64,000 nt of DNA from Rhodoferax sp. OV413. GTDB taxonomy: Bacteria; Pseudomonadota; Gammaproteobacteria; Burkholderiales; Burkholderiaceae_C. Below, one piece after another: positions 8,477 through 16,798 of this stretch. A program made the position numbers and the translations under genes. The notes under the pieces are model-generated. The model did no database searches and was not told where the DNA came from. It saw only the letters and a program-made list of their open reading frames with translations. Each line of letters opens with the position of its first letter. Within the stretch, counting starts at the first letter, position 1. The stretch covers positions 265,743 to 329,742 of the forward strand of contig NZ_FNJA01000008.1 of assembly GCF_900104385.1 (NCBI RefSeq). Reading direction: 5' to 3'.

Positions 8477-9097
8477 CTATATTTCATTCTCACGCAGAAA
8501 GCGCTCCAGCTCGTGGCTGTTTGACATGCCCAGCTTGGCGAACACATGGGCGCGGTGCGTCTCCACGGTGCGCAACTCCAGGGGAGCCAGGTCCAGTGCG
8601 ATGCGCTTGTTCGGCTTGCCCTCGGCCACCAGGCGTGCCACCTGCATCTCGCGCGGCGTCAGCTTGGCCCACAGTGCCTGCGCGGCCTGACGGGCTTGCT
8701 GCTCGGCGGCGATGGCGCTGGCTTTCTGCAAGGCCTGGGCCACGCTGGCCAGCAGGCGCTCGTCGTTGCAAGGTTTCTCCAGCCAACCAAAAGCGCCCTG
8801 CTGCACCGCCTCCACCGCCATCGCGATATCGCCGTGGCCGGACAAAAACACCACCACCAGCGGGCTCTGCTGCGCACGCAGCGCCTCGAACACCTGCAGC
8901 CCGCTGATGCCGCCGAGGCGCAGATCGAGAATGGCACAGCCCGGGCGCTGCGGGTCGACGCCGGCCAGAAACGCCTCCCCGGAAGCAAAAGCCTGCACCG
9001 CATGGCCGCGCGACAGCAGCAGCAGGCCCAGCGAGCGGCGCACCGCTTCGTCGTCGTCCACGACGTACAGGTTCAGGGGGAGAGGGTTTGACTTCAT
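8477..9097 (-). CDS. Response regulator, REC plus LuxR-type HTH (FixJ/NarL-like)
   Basis: 206 aa from ATG 9097; the longer open frame (to 9193) lacks family similarity. REC domain residues 9-120 with acidic cluster DDD (14-16), phospho-acceptor Asp58 (AILDLRLGG) and Lys108 (WLEKP). HTH residues 145-200 with LTPREMQVARLVAEGKPNK. The matching histidine kinase is probably the DctB-like gene at 11166-13301, which now lies beyond three unrelated genes. It probably activates the downstream carrier gene. Confidence 0.9.
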   Translation of the reverse strand: MKSNPLPLNLYVVDDDEAVRRSLGLLLLSRGHAVQAFASGEAFLAGVDPQRPGCAILDLRLGGISGLQVFEALRAQQSPLVVVFLSGHGDIAMAVEAVQQGAFGWLEKPCNDERLLASVAQALQKASAIAAEQQARQAAQALWAKLTPREMQVARLVAEGKPNKRIALDLAPLELRTVETHRAHVFAKLGMSNSHELERFLRENEI

Positions 9098-9312
9098 GGG
9101 GTCAGAAAGCAGGGAATGGAGTCCGTGAAGCCTAACCGAGACGCAGGCAAATGGCAGAGTGCCCCAATTCGATCTATCAGTCCTGCCACCCACCGATAGG
9201 ATAGGACGCGGGGGAAGACTTCTCGCTACAGTGGAGTTGCAGCCGATACGGCGAGCACCCGCTTGAACCCCCTACGCACGGCATTTTCCGCATTCAACTC
9301 AGGAGAATCGAC

Positions 9313-10104
9313 ATGGACCTGCAACTCAATGGCAAGCTAGCCCTGGTGAGTGGTAGCACGGCTGGCATCGGCTACGCGATCGCACACACACTGGCCCAGG
9401 AGGGCGCAAGCGTCATCGTCAACGGCAGAACGCAGGCAGCGGTCGACGAGGCTGTGGATCGCATCCGCGCGGAGACGCAGGGCACGGTGCACGGTTACGC
9501 CGCGGACCTGAGCCACGCCGAAGCGGCGGAGCAAGCCGTGCGACGCCATCCCGGCATCAACATCCTGGTCAACAACCTCGGCATCTTTGAGGCCAAGGCC
9601 TTCGAAGATATTCCCGACGCAGATTGGCAACGCTTCTTTGATGTCAACGTTTTGAGCGGCGTGCGTCTTGCACGCCTGGTGTTGCCCGAGATGAAGAAAG
9701 CGAACTGGGGACGCATCATCTTCATCTCCAGTGAAAGCGCGGTGCAGATTCCAGCCGAGATGATCCATTACGGCATGACAAAGACCGCACAGCTTGCAGT
9801 GTCGCGCGGGCTGGCGGAATCGGTCGCCGGCACCGGCATCACGGTCAACAGCGTACTGCCAGGCCCGACAAAATCGCGCGGCGTGGGCGACTTCGTCGAA
9901 GACATCGCGCGATCGAGCAACAAGACCTTCCAGCAGGTCGAGGCAGAGTTTTTTGACCACGTGCGCCCGACCTCACTCATCAAGCGCTTCGGCACGCCGC
10001 AAGAGGTGGCGTCGCTTGTGGCCTACGTGGCCAGTCCGCTCGCGTCGGCAACTACCGGTGCGGCACTGCGTGTCGACGGTGGCGTCGTCAAGAGCGCCTT
10101 CTGA
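9313..10104 (+). CDS. SDR-family oxidoreductase
   Basis: 263 aa with AGGAGAATCGAC before the ATG. Classical short-chain dehydrogenase: cofactor loop SGSTAGIG (variant of TGxxxGIG), NNLG in place of NNAG, catalytic Ser in FISSES, Tyr-x-x-x-Lys in YGMTK, and a C-terminal RVDGG end. Asn-Gly-Arg after the second strand suggests NADPH. It lies on the strand opposite to its neighbours, between the response regulator and the kinase, and its codon use and base composition are visibly less GC-extreme than theirs, which suggests later arrival. Substrate unknown. Confidence 0.9.
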   Translation: MDLQLNGKLALVSGSTAGIGYAIAHTLAQEGASVIVNGRTQAAVDEAVDRIRAETQGTVHGYAADLSHAEAAEQAVRRHPGINILVNNLGIFEAKAFEDIPDADWQRFFDVNVLSGVRLARLVLPEMKKANWGRIIFISSESAVQIPAEMIHYGMTKTAQLAVSRGLAESVAGTGITVNSVLPGPTKSRGVGDFVEDIARSSNKTFQQVEAEFFDHVRPTSLIKRFGTPQEVASLVAYVASPLASATTGAALRVDGGVVKSAF

Positions 10105-10175
10105 GAAAGACACGGTGAGACCCTGAATTTTGCAAGCCGCATCACTGGATACCGGCCGACCCATCTTTGCCATCA

Positions 10176-10394
10176 TCAGTAGGTCAAGTCCAAACCGAGC
10201 ATCCTGGCAAGGGCGAAGGTGGCGAACACCAGACCCAGTAGCGATAGCACGAAGACTACGGTCAGCTTGCCGACTGCGCGCTGCTCCTTCTCTTTCTTCC
10301 CTTGATCGTAATGCCACTTGATGGCGAAAAACATGCCCGTGCCAAGCACGAGGACCTTGAAGGTAACCAAGACTATAGGGATCCAGTCGATCAT
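10176..10394 (-). CDS. Small two-span membrane protein, 72 aa
   Basis: Starts MIDWIPIVLV (a GTG 30 nt upstream gives 82 aa). Hydrophobic stretches at about residues 3-24 and 45-64 flank a charged loop rich in Lys and Glu (YDQGKKEKEQR), so two membrane spans with a cytoplasmic or periplasmic charged loop. No family recognised. No clear ribosome site at either start. Convergent with the SDR gene. Confidence 0.55.
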   Translation of the reverse strand: MIDWIPIVLVTFKVLVLGTGMFFAIKWHYDQGKKEKEQRAVGKLTVVFVLSLLGLVFATFALARMLGLDLTY

Positions 10395-10533
10395 TTTGAG
10401 TATTTTCAGGCTATTACTTGACACTATCTAGCGAGTGTGAAGCCATGCAGGGTCCCGAGAGCCGCCATACGGCGACTGCACCGGGGGAGTGCGCGGCGTC
10501 TTGATGGTGCCCTGCGCAATCACCCGGGGCCGC

Positions 10534-10902
10534 TCAATCTTTCACTTCGACCACCGGTTCGAAGCCGCCGAAGATCATGCGTTTGCCGTCGAAGGGCATG
10601 GGCGGGTTACCGGGTGTGGACGGATCCATGCGCGGGTCTTCCATCATCTTCTTCATGCCGGCGTCGCGCGTGGCCTTGTCCGGCCATTCGATCCACGAAA
10701 AGGCCACCGTCTCCTCGGCCGTCGCCTGGACTGCGCGGCGGAAATCGGTGACTTTGCCGTCGGGGACGTCGTCGCCCCAAGCCTCGATCACACGGATGGC
10801 GCCCAGCTCGATGAACATCGCGTCGAAATGGCGCGCGTGCTCAATGAACTTCTGCTTGTTGGCGGTGGGGACCGCGATCACGAAACCATCGATGTATGAC
10901 AT
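10534..10902 (-). CDS. DUF1428 family protein (ABM-like fold)
   Basis: 122 aa from ATG 10902 with AGGAGTGAAGAC upstream; the open frame continuing to 11169 is a spurious extension. The opening MSYIDGFVIAVP, the block EAWGDDVPDGKVTDFRRAV, FSWIEWPDKATRD and the ending KRMIFGGFEPVV are typical of the DUF1428 family, small dimeric alpha/beta-barrel proteins of unknown role. It is one of the three genes between the kinase and its regulator. Confidence 0.88.
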   Translation of the reverse strand: MSYIDGFVIAVPTANKQKFIEHARHFDAMFIELGAIRVIEAWGDDVPDGKVTDFRRAVQATAEETVAFSWIEWPDKATRDAGMKKMMEDPRMDPSTPGNPPMPFDGKRMIFGGFEPVVEVKD

Positions 10903-11165
10903 GTCTTCACTCCTGTTGGGTTGACGAGTCGGCGCGCCCGCCTGACAGCGCCTGGTATCCCATCGACGAATGACAGGAAGCCAAATCGACATGACCTGCC
11001 CGGCCGGAAGACACGCGCCCTGTGGCGGCCCCAGAGCACCGCCGTTGCAGGGTGCCCGCCGGGTCAGCCACCGCGGCGTCCTCAGTGTAGACCCCTTGGC
11101 CCCGCCATCCAAATGGCAGCCATGTTCGCCAGTGACAACCTTCACCAGGCGAACCAGAAAACCGT

Positions 11166-13301
11166 TCACCCTGCGACCTCCAGCTCCAGCGTAAAAACCG
11201 TCCCGCCATCCACCCGGTCGGCAAACGTCAATCGCCCACGGTGGCTTTCCACAATCGTGCGGCAGATGTTCAGGCCCAGGCCCAGACCGCCGTCCTTGGT
11301 GGTGAAGAACGGCGCGAACACCTGCTCGGCAATCGCGGCATCGATGCCCGGCCCGCGATCCGCCACGCGGATGTGCATGCGGCCGGCGACCACGGCCGCG
11401 TCGATCTCCACTATGCGACGCTCCAGCGGTGTGGCCTGCATCGCCTGCAGGCTGTTCAGCACCAGGTTCAGCAGCACCTGCTCCAGCAACACGCGGTCGC
11501 CGCGCACGGCGGGCAGGGTGGCGGGAATACGCAGCACGGTGCGCGCCTGCTGCGCACGTATTTCACCCTGCAGCAAGGCCAGCACGTTTGCCACCAGCGT
11601 GGCGACCACGCAGTCCTCGGCACCGGCGGTGCGCTGGCGCACAAAGCCGCGGATGCGGCGCACGATCTCGGCGGTGCGCTGGGCCTGGGCCATGGTCTCG
11701 TCCAGGCTGCTGACCAGCAGGTCGGAGCGGCCCTGCTCGGCAAAGGCCTTGGCAGCGCTGGCGAAATTGCTCAGCGCCGCCAGCGGCTGGTTCAGCTCGT
11801 GCGCCAGGGTGGAGGCCATCTCGCCCAGGCTGGCCAGGCGCTGCGCGTGCTGCAGCTGCTCGTCGTGCTGGCGCTGGCGCAGCTCGGCGCGCTTTTGCGC
11901 GGTGATGTCGACCACCGAGCTCATCCAGCCGCTGTGCTGGCCGTGGGCGTCGATCAGCCGGGCGGTGTACACCATGGTCAGCACGTCGTGCCCGTCGCGG
12001 TGCCGGATGCGCGACTCGAAGCCGGACATGGCGGCCTGGCCGCTCATGGTGGCGTCGTTGTTCTGCCAGTGCTGCTCCACATCGTCCGGGTGCCAGTAGG
12101 GGTACGGCGGTAGCCGACCCAGCAGCTCATCGGCGCGGTAGCCGGTCATCTCGCACAGGGCGGGGTTGACGTAGATGATGTGGCCATCCAGGTCGCGCGC
12201 ACGCATACCGACCAGTAGCGAATCTTCCATGGCTTTGCGAAAAGCATGGGCTTCGTCCAGCTCGGCAGTGCGTTCGCGCACGCGCACTTCCAGCTCGCGC
12301 CGGGCATCGCGCTGCTCGGCGAAACGGCGCTCGCGCAAGCGCCAGTACAGGCTGCCCAGCAGCAGCAGGCCGGCGCACAGCAGGCCCAGCATCCAGGTGC
12401 GCTGGCGGGCCCGGGTAACGGCCGCGTAGTCGGCCATCACGGTCAGCGTCCAGCCCAGGTCCGGCAGGGCTTCGTCCACCGCCAGGAACTCGCGGGGGCG
12501 GCCGTCGATGGTGGTCTGCACCCGGTAGCCAGGCTGGTCGGCCGTGCGCTCCAGCGTCCATGGCAGCAGCGGGAAATTTTGCCGCGCACCGTATTGCAAA
12601 TGGCTCTGCACCCAGTCCAGATCTGCGCGGTCCAGGGGGCGGGTGGCCTGGTACATCCAGGCCGGCACCGAGCCGAGAAACACGATGCCGCGCGCATCGG
12701 CCAGCAGGATAGGGTCGCGCACAAACGCCCAGGTGTCCTGGATCTGCCGCAGGCTGACCTTGACGGTCACCACGCCCACCACCGCCCCGCCCTGGCGCAC
12801 CGGCGCGGACAGGAACAGCCCCGGTTCGCCGGTGGTCTGGCCGACGCCGTAGAACAGGCCGTTGCGGCCCTCGCGGGCGTCGGTGAAGTACGGGCGGTTC
12901 GCGTACGACTGGCCGACAAAGCCCTTGGGCTCGTCCCAGTTGCTGGCCGCCAGGGTCAGGCCTTGCAGGTCAATCAAATACAGCGCGTCCGAACCGGCGC
13001 TGCGGTTCACCGCTTCGATGTAGAGGTTGGCGCGCTGCTGCAGCGCTGCGTCCTGCGGGTGCGCCAGCGCGGCCAGCACGTCCGGGTGCTGGGCTACGGT
13101 GAACGGCAGATAGCTGTACTTGGCCGCCGCGCCGCGCAGGCCCAGCGCATGGACTTCAATGGCGCGGTGGATGCTGTCCGCCTGGAAGCTGGCCTCGCGC
13201 CGCGCCGCCCATTGGCCGGCCGCCGCAATCAGCAGCAGAGCCAGCAGCGCGGCTGCGGCCCAGAGCCAGGGCGCGCGGCGGGCAGAAAGGGTTGGGGGCA
13301 T
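11166..13301 (-). CDS. Membrane sensor histidine kinase, DctB-like with PAS
   Basis: 711 aa from ATG 13301 (an ATG at 13340 is also open; neither has a strong ribosome site). Membrane segment about 10-30, a periplasmic double-Cache-type sensor about 31-290 (YFTDAREGRNGLFYG, LFLSAPV), second membrane span about 302-320, coiled coil, PAS about 350-465, HisKA with AHELNQPLAAL (His501), and a HATPase with GPGID and GGLGLGLNIC. The HELNQPL phospho-site and the periplasmic dCache domain are typical of DctB/FixL-type kinases that sense carboxylates. Partner regulator and carrier are likely the genes at 8477-9097 and 7066-8364, displaced by the 9.3-10.9 kb genes. Confidence 0.92.
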   Translation of the reverse strand: MPPTLSARRAPWLWAAAALLALLLIAAAGQWAARREASFQADSIHRAIEVHALGLRGAAAKYSYLPFTVAQHPDVLAALAHPQDAALQQRANLYIEAVNRSAGSDALYLIDLQGLTLAASNWDEPKGFVGQSYANRPYFTDAREGRNGLFYGVGQTTGEPGLFLSAPVRQGGAVVGVVTVKVSLRQIQDTWAFVRDPILLADARGIVFLGSVPAWMYQATRPLDRADLDWVQSHLQYGARQNFPLLPWTLERTADQPGYRVQTTIDGRPREFLAVDEALPDLGWTLTVMADYAAVTRARQRTWMLGLLCAGLLLLGSLYWRLRERRFAEQRDARRELEVRVRERTAELDEAHAFRKAMEDSLLVGMRARDLDGHIIYVNPALCEMTGYRADELLGRLPPYPYWHPDDVEQHWQNNDATMSGQAAMSGFESRIRHRDGHDVLTMVYTARLIDAHGQHSGWMSSVVDITAQKRAELRQRQHDEQLQHAQRLASLGEMASTLAHELNQPLAALSNFASAAKAFAEQGRSDLLVSSLDETMAQAQRTAEIVRRIRGFVRQRTAGAEDCVVATLVANVLALLQGEIRAQQARTVLRIPATLPAVRGDRVLLEQVLLNLVLNSLQAMQATPLERRIVEIDAAVVAGRMHIRVADRGPGIDAAIAEQVFAPFFTTKDGGLGLGLNICRTIVESHRGRLTFADRVDGGTVFTLELEVAG

Positions 13302-13386
13302 GGAAGCAGGCGGCTCGGGCGGGAAGATGTGCCCGAACATTTTGCATGAGCAGCTGGCGGCGACTACGGCAGCTTCGGGTCAATTC

Positions 13387-13440
13387 TCTTATTTTGATAG
13401 CAGCTGGCGCAGGCGCATATGTGCCAGAGCCCGATTCAGC
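13387..13440 (+). repeat. Two-hairpin intergenic repeat, copy 4
   Basis: CTTATTTTGATAGCAGCTGGCGCAGG, spacer, GTGCCAGAGCCCGATT. It overlaps the last codons of the BNR-repeat gene on the minus strand, so the repeat may have supplied that gene's present stop. Confidence 0.7.
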
Positions 13441-14533
13441 TTACAAACTGCAGCACCGCCACCGGCGGCAAGTCCTTGCTGATGCAGTGCCATTGCTCGC
13501 CCGCATGCTCGCTGGTCCAGAGTCCGCCGGTGGTGGAGGCCAAGGCCAAGGTGCTGCCATCGGCGCTGATGTCCAGCCCATGGCGGTACACCAGATGGTA
13601 GGCATGCTGGGCCGGCAGGCCGTCGCCAAAGGCCTGGAAGCTGTGGCCGCCGTCGTCGGTGCGCGTCACCAGCATCTGGCCCTGCACCGGAATCCGGCAG
13701 CTGTCGGCCTGGGCCGGCACGAACCAGGCGCGCAGCGGGTTCTTCGGGTCGCAGGCCACGGCAAAGCCAAAGCCGGATGGCATGGGCGCGGCAATCCCCT
13801 GCCAGCGCTGGGCCGCGTCGGTAGAGCGGTAGATGCCGCCGTGGTGCTGCACCCACAGCGCATCGGGCTGGGCCGCGCACTGCACCATGCGGTGCACGTC
13901 CTGGATGTTGCCGTCTTCGACCCGCTCTTCGGGCATGAAGTCGGCGCGCATGCCGCTGGCGGTTAACTCCCAGCTCTGGCCGCCGTCATGGCTTTTCCAG
14001 ACGCCGCCGCAGGAGATTGCCACGGTCAGGTGCGCAGAATCCCGCGGGTCGACCAGCACCGAGTGGATGCCTGCATGGTCGTAGCCGCCGCCCATCCAGT
14101 CCTTGCGCCGCGGCTCGTCCCACAGCGCGTTGTTCAATACCCAGCTGGCGCCGCCGTCTTGCGATGCGAACAGGCCGGCCGGCAGGCAGCCCGCCCACAG
14201 CCTGCCCGGCTGGTCGGCCCCGCCGGCTTCCAGCGACCAGACCATGTCGACATTCCAGGGAGTCGGGTCGTCGGCCCAGGGGCCGGTGGTGGGCTTGGCC
14301 GGGAAGGCCGGCGCGGCGATCTCGGTCCAGTGCGCGCCCTGGTCTGTGCTCTTGCGCAGCTTGACGCCGAAGTGGCCCATGCGCAGCGCCGCGTACCAGC
14401 TGCCGTCGCGCGGATCGGCCAGCAGCTGGGTGACGGGTTCGCCAGCGAAATGGTGGGCCGCGATGTGCCAGGTGCGGCCCTGGCCGCGCACCACAAACAG
14501 GCCTTTGCGGGTGCCTACGAGCAAGCTGAGCAT
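13436..14533 (-). CDS. BNR-repeat (sialidase-fold) protein
   Basis: 365 aa. Repeated Asp-box motifs S-x-D-x-G-x-x-W can be seen (STDQGAHW, SQDGGASW, SHDGGQSW, STDAAQRW, and SEHAGEQW at the end), spaced as in six-bladed propellers of the exo-sialidase/VPS10 type. No signal peptide, so the protein seems cytoplasmic. The catalytic Arg triad of true sialidases is not evident, so enzymatic activity is uncertain. AAAGGTATTCC precedes the ATG. It follows a ThiS/MoaD-like gene by 15 nt on the same strand, which links the two functionally. Confidence 0.82.
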   Translation of the reverse strand: MLSLLVGTRKGLFVVRGQGRTWHIAAHHFAGEPVTQLLADPRDGSWYAALRMGHFGVKLRKSTDQGAHWTEIAAPAFPAKPTTGPWADDPTPWNVDMVWSLEAGGADQPGRLWAGCLPAGLFASQDGGASWVLNNALWDEPRRKDWMGGGYDHAGIHSVLVDPRDSAHLTVAISCGGVWKSHDGGQSWELTASGMRADFMPEERVEDGNIQDVHRMVQCAAQPDALWVQHHGGIYRSTDAAQRWQGIAAPMPSGFGFAVACDPKNPLRAWFVPAQADSCRIPVQGQMLVTRTDDGGHSFQAFGDGLPAQHAYHLVYRHGLDISADGSTLALASTTGGLWTSEHAGEQWHCISKDLPPVAVLQFVS

Positions 14534-14548
14534 GGAATACCTTTCGGG

Positions 14549-14818
14549 TTAGCCACCGGTCAGGGCCTGGATTACCAGCACCTTGTCGCCGGGGTGGAGC
14601 ACCAGGTCGAGCCGGCTGCGATCGTGCACCATCTGCTGGTTCACGAACACCGCCACATGCTTGCGCACCGCCCGCTGGTCGTCAAACACATAGGAGGCCA
14701 GCGCCGGCTCGGCCTGCAGGGCCGCCTCCAGCACGGCGCGCAGGCTGCCGGCAGGCACGCTCTGCGGCGCCAGGTCCACATGGCGGCGCAGGCTGGCAGC
14801 GAATTCAACGGTGACCAT
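14549..14818 (-). CDS. ThiS/MoaD-type ubiquitin-like protein
   Basis: 89 aa ending in ALTGG. The beta-grasp pattern, the length, the sequence LHPGDKVLVIQALTGG and the exposed C-terminal Gly-Gly are those of sulfur carriers (MoaD, ThiS), whose terminal Gly is adenylated and thiocarboxylated by an E1-like enzyme. No E1-like (MoeB/ThiF) or other molybdopterin or thiamine gene is nearby. It is placed directly before the BNR-repeat gene, 15 nt away, an arrangement that does not fit cofactor synthesis. Confidence 0.8.
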   Translation of the reverse strand: MVTVEFAASLRRHVDLAPQSVPAGSLRAVLEAALQAEPALASYVFDDQRAVRKHVAVFVNQQMVHDRSRLDLVLHPGDKVLVIQALTGG

Positions 14819-14948
14819 GGCGCCATTGTGCGAGGCAGCCGGGCGCCGTCAAGCCGGTACAAGCCCAGGCTGGAAACAGAGTATTGTTTTTTGCCATTTT
14901 TGTATGCGAAATTTCTGCAGCCTGCGCCGCAGCGTTCAGCTTAAAACA

Positions 14949-15000
14949 CTACTATTTCCATAGCTGCCCGCGCAATCAGAATAAGCGCTAACGGCCTAAA
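14949..15000 (+). repeat. Two-hairpin intergenic repeat, copy 5
   Basis: ACTATTTCCATAGCTGCCCGCGCA, spacer, TAAGCGCTAACGGCCTAAA. It lies in the divergent gap between the ThiS/MoaD-like gene and the fructokinase gene; the rest of that 285-nt gap shows nothing distinct. Confidence 0.7.
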
Positions 15001-15103
15001 ACATGCGTAAACCTACCGCCTCCATCTGGCCTGCCCGCCACGGTAAGATCGACACACTTCTGGCACTCGCCTGCACGCACGCACAACAAGAGGCAAACAC
15101 ACC

Positions 15104-16060
15104 ATGCAACCCATCCGCATTGCCATCGTCGGCGAATCGCTGATCGACTTCACCGCCACCAGCGGCCTGAACTTTGAAGGCCACGAAGGCGGCGCGCCGA
15201 CCAACAGCGCCATCGCCACCGCCCGCCTGGGCCAGTCCATAGGCTTCATCAGCCAGCTGTCGACCGACCTGTTTGGTGAGCGCCTGCTGCAGCATCTGCA
15301 AAGCAACGGCGTGAACACCGACTGGGTGCTGCGCAGCGACGCGCCATCGACGCTGGCGTTTGTCGAACGCACGCCGCAGACCAACCGCTACGCCTTCTAC
15401 ACCCAGGGCACGGCCGACACGCAATGGGCGCCCGCCATTCTGCCGGCCCTGCCCGACAGCTGCCGCTTTCTGCAGTTCGGCTCGATCGCGCTGCTGCACG
15501 AGCCCGCCGCCAGCCGCATCGCCGACCTGGTGGAAGCCCAGCAAGGCCAGCGCATCGTATTGTTCGACCCGAATGTGCGCCTCAGCCTGATCAAGGATTT
15601 GCCCGCCTACCGCGCCAACGTGCAACGCTGGGCCGCCGCCAGCAATCTGATGAAGTTCAGCGACGAAGACGCCGCCGCCCTGGCGCCCGGCCTGAGCCTG
15701 GCCGAGGTGGCCGCCAGCTTCATGCAGCACCCCAGCCAGGGCCCGCGCGCCGTGGTCATCACCCGCGGTGGAGACGGCGCCACCTTGTTCCGCCGCGGCA
15801 AAGCGCCGCTGGAAATCGCCGCACCCAAGATCACCGTGGCCGACACGATTGGCGCCGGCGACACCTTCGACGCCGGCCTGACCGTCGCCCTGCTGGAGCA
15901 TGGCGTGGAACAGGTGGCCCAACTCGACAGCCTGCCCGACGCCACCTGGCTGGCCGTGCTGCGCTTTGCTGCCTTCGCCGCCGCCATCAACTGCACCCGC
16001 GAAGGCGCGAACCCGCCCACCCGCGCCGAGCTGCAAACCGCGCTGGACGCAGGGAACTAG
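15104..16060 (+). CDS. PfkB-family carbohydrate kinase (fructokinase-like)
   Basis: 318 aa. Ribokinase fold: substrate-side EGHEGGAPTNSAIATARLG pattern near residues 25-45 and the anion-hole/catalytic motif DTIGAGDTFDAG with catalytic Asp253. The pattern EGHEGGAPTN is closer to fructokinases than to ribokinases. It phosphorylates a sugar with ATP in the cytoplasm. AAGAGGCAAACACACC precedes the ATG. The transaldolase gene follows after 3 nt, so the pair could turn fructose or a similar sugar into a phosphate and then split or rearrange it. Confidence 0.85.
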   Translation: MQPIRIAIVGESLIDFTATSGLNFEGHEGGAPTNSAIATARLGQSIGFISQLSTDLFGERLLQHLQSNGVNTDWVLRSDAPSTLAFVERTPQTNRYAFYTQGTADTQWAPAILPALPDSCRFLQFGSIALLHEPAASRIADLVEAQQGQRIVLFDPNVRLSLIKDLPAYRANVQRWAAASNLMKFSDEDAAALAPGLSLAEVAASFMQHPSQGPRAVVITRGGDGATLFRRGKAPLEIAAPKITVADTIGAGDTFDAGLTVALLEHGVEQVAQLDSLPDATWLAVLRFAAFAAAINCTREGANPPTRAELQTALDAGN

Positions 16061-16063
16061 ACC

Positions 16064-16729
16064 ATGCAAGCCTTCCATCTCTACCTCGACAGCGCCGACC
16101 TGGCCGAGCTGAAAACCTGTTTGCCGCACCCCGCCATCCACGGCGTGACCACCAACCCCACGCTGCTGCGCCGCGCCGGCGTGAGCCGCGCCAGCCTGCC
16201 CCAGCTGCTGCAGCGCTGCATCGAGCTGGGTGCTCGCCAGGTGCAGGCCCAGGTACATACGGCCGATACCGACGGCATCCTGGCCGACGCGCGGCAGCTG
16301 GTACGCCAATTCAGCCCAGGCCAGCTGGTGGTCAAGATCCCCGCCACCCGCGACGGCTTGCGTGCCGGCGCCGAACTCAGCGCCGAAGGCATTCCCGTGA
16401 CCTATACCGCGGTCTATGCGCTGGAACAGGCCCACTTTGCCGGCCAGCTGGGCGCCAGCTATGCAGCGCCCTACCTGGGCCGGCTGGAAGACGCAGGCGT
16501 GGACGGCCTGGCTCTGATCGCCCAGATGCAGGCCGCGCTGACCCGCAGCGGCGCCAGCACCCGGCTGCTGGTGGCCAGCGTGCGCACGCGTGCCGCCTAC
16601 CTGGCGCTGCTGGAGCTGGGCGTGGGCTCGATCACCATTCCGCCCAAGCTGTTCAGCGAACTGTTCGACCACCGCGCCACGCTGGACGCCGAAATCGGCT
16701 TTCTGGCCGACGCTGCCGCCCTGGGCTGA
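16064..16729 (+). CDS. Transaldolase / fructose-6-phosphate aldolase-like
   Basis: 221 aa, the short (FSA/TalC) size class. The motifs LDSADLAEL with Asp9/10, GVTTNPTLL and LVVKIPAT with the Schiff-base Lys91 are all present. Such enzymes transfer or release dihydroxyacetone units from fructose 6-phosphate. It is coupled to the kinase gene by a 3-nt gap, which supports sugar-phosphate work in the same pathway. Whether it acts as aldolase or transaldolase cannot be read from these motifs. Confidence 0.85.
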   Translation: MQAFHLYLDSADLAELKTCLPHPAIHGVTTNPTLLRRAGVSRASLPQLLQRCIELGARQVQAQVHTADTDGILADARQLVRQFSPGQLVVKIPATRDGLRAGAELSAEGIPVTYTAVYALEQAHFAGQLGASYAAPYLGRLEDAGVDGLALIAQMQAALTRSGASTRLLVASVRTRAAYLALLELGVGSITIPPKLFSELFDHRATLDAEIGFLADAAALG

Positions 16730-16798
16730 CACCCGCGGATTCAAGTTTTCGGCGCAGCGGCCGAAGGATTTGTTATCTACCACGCCAGGCGCCGCACC

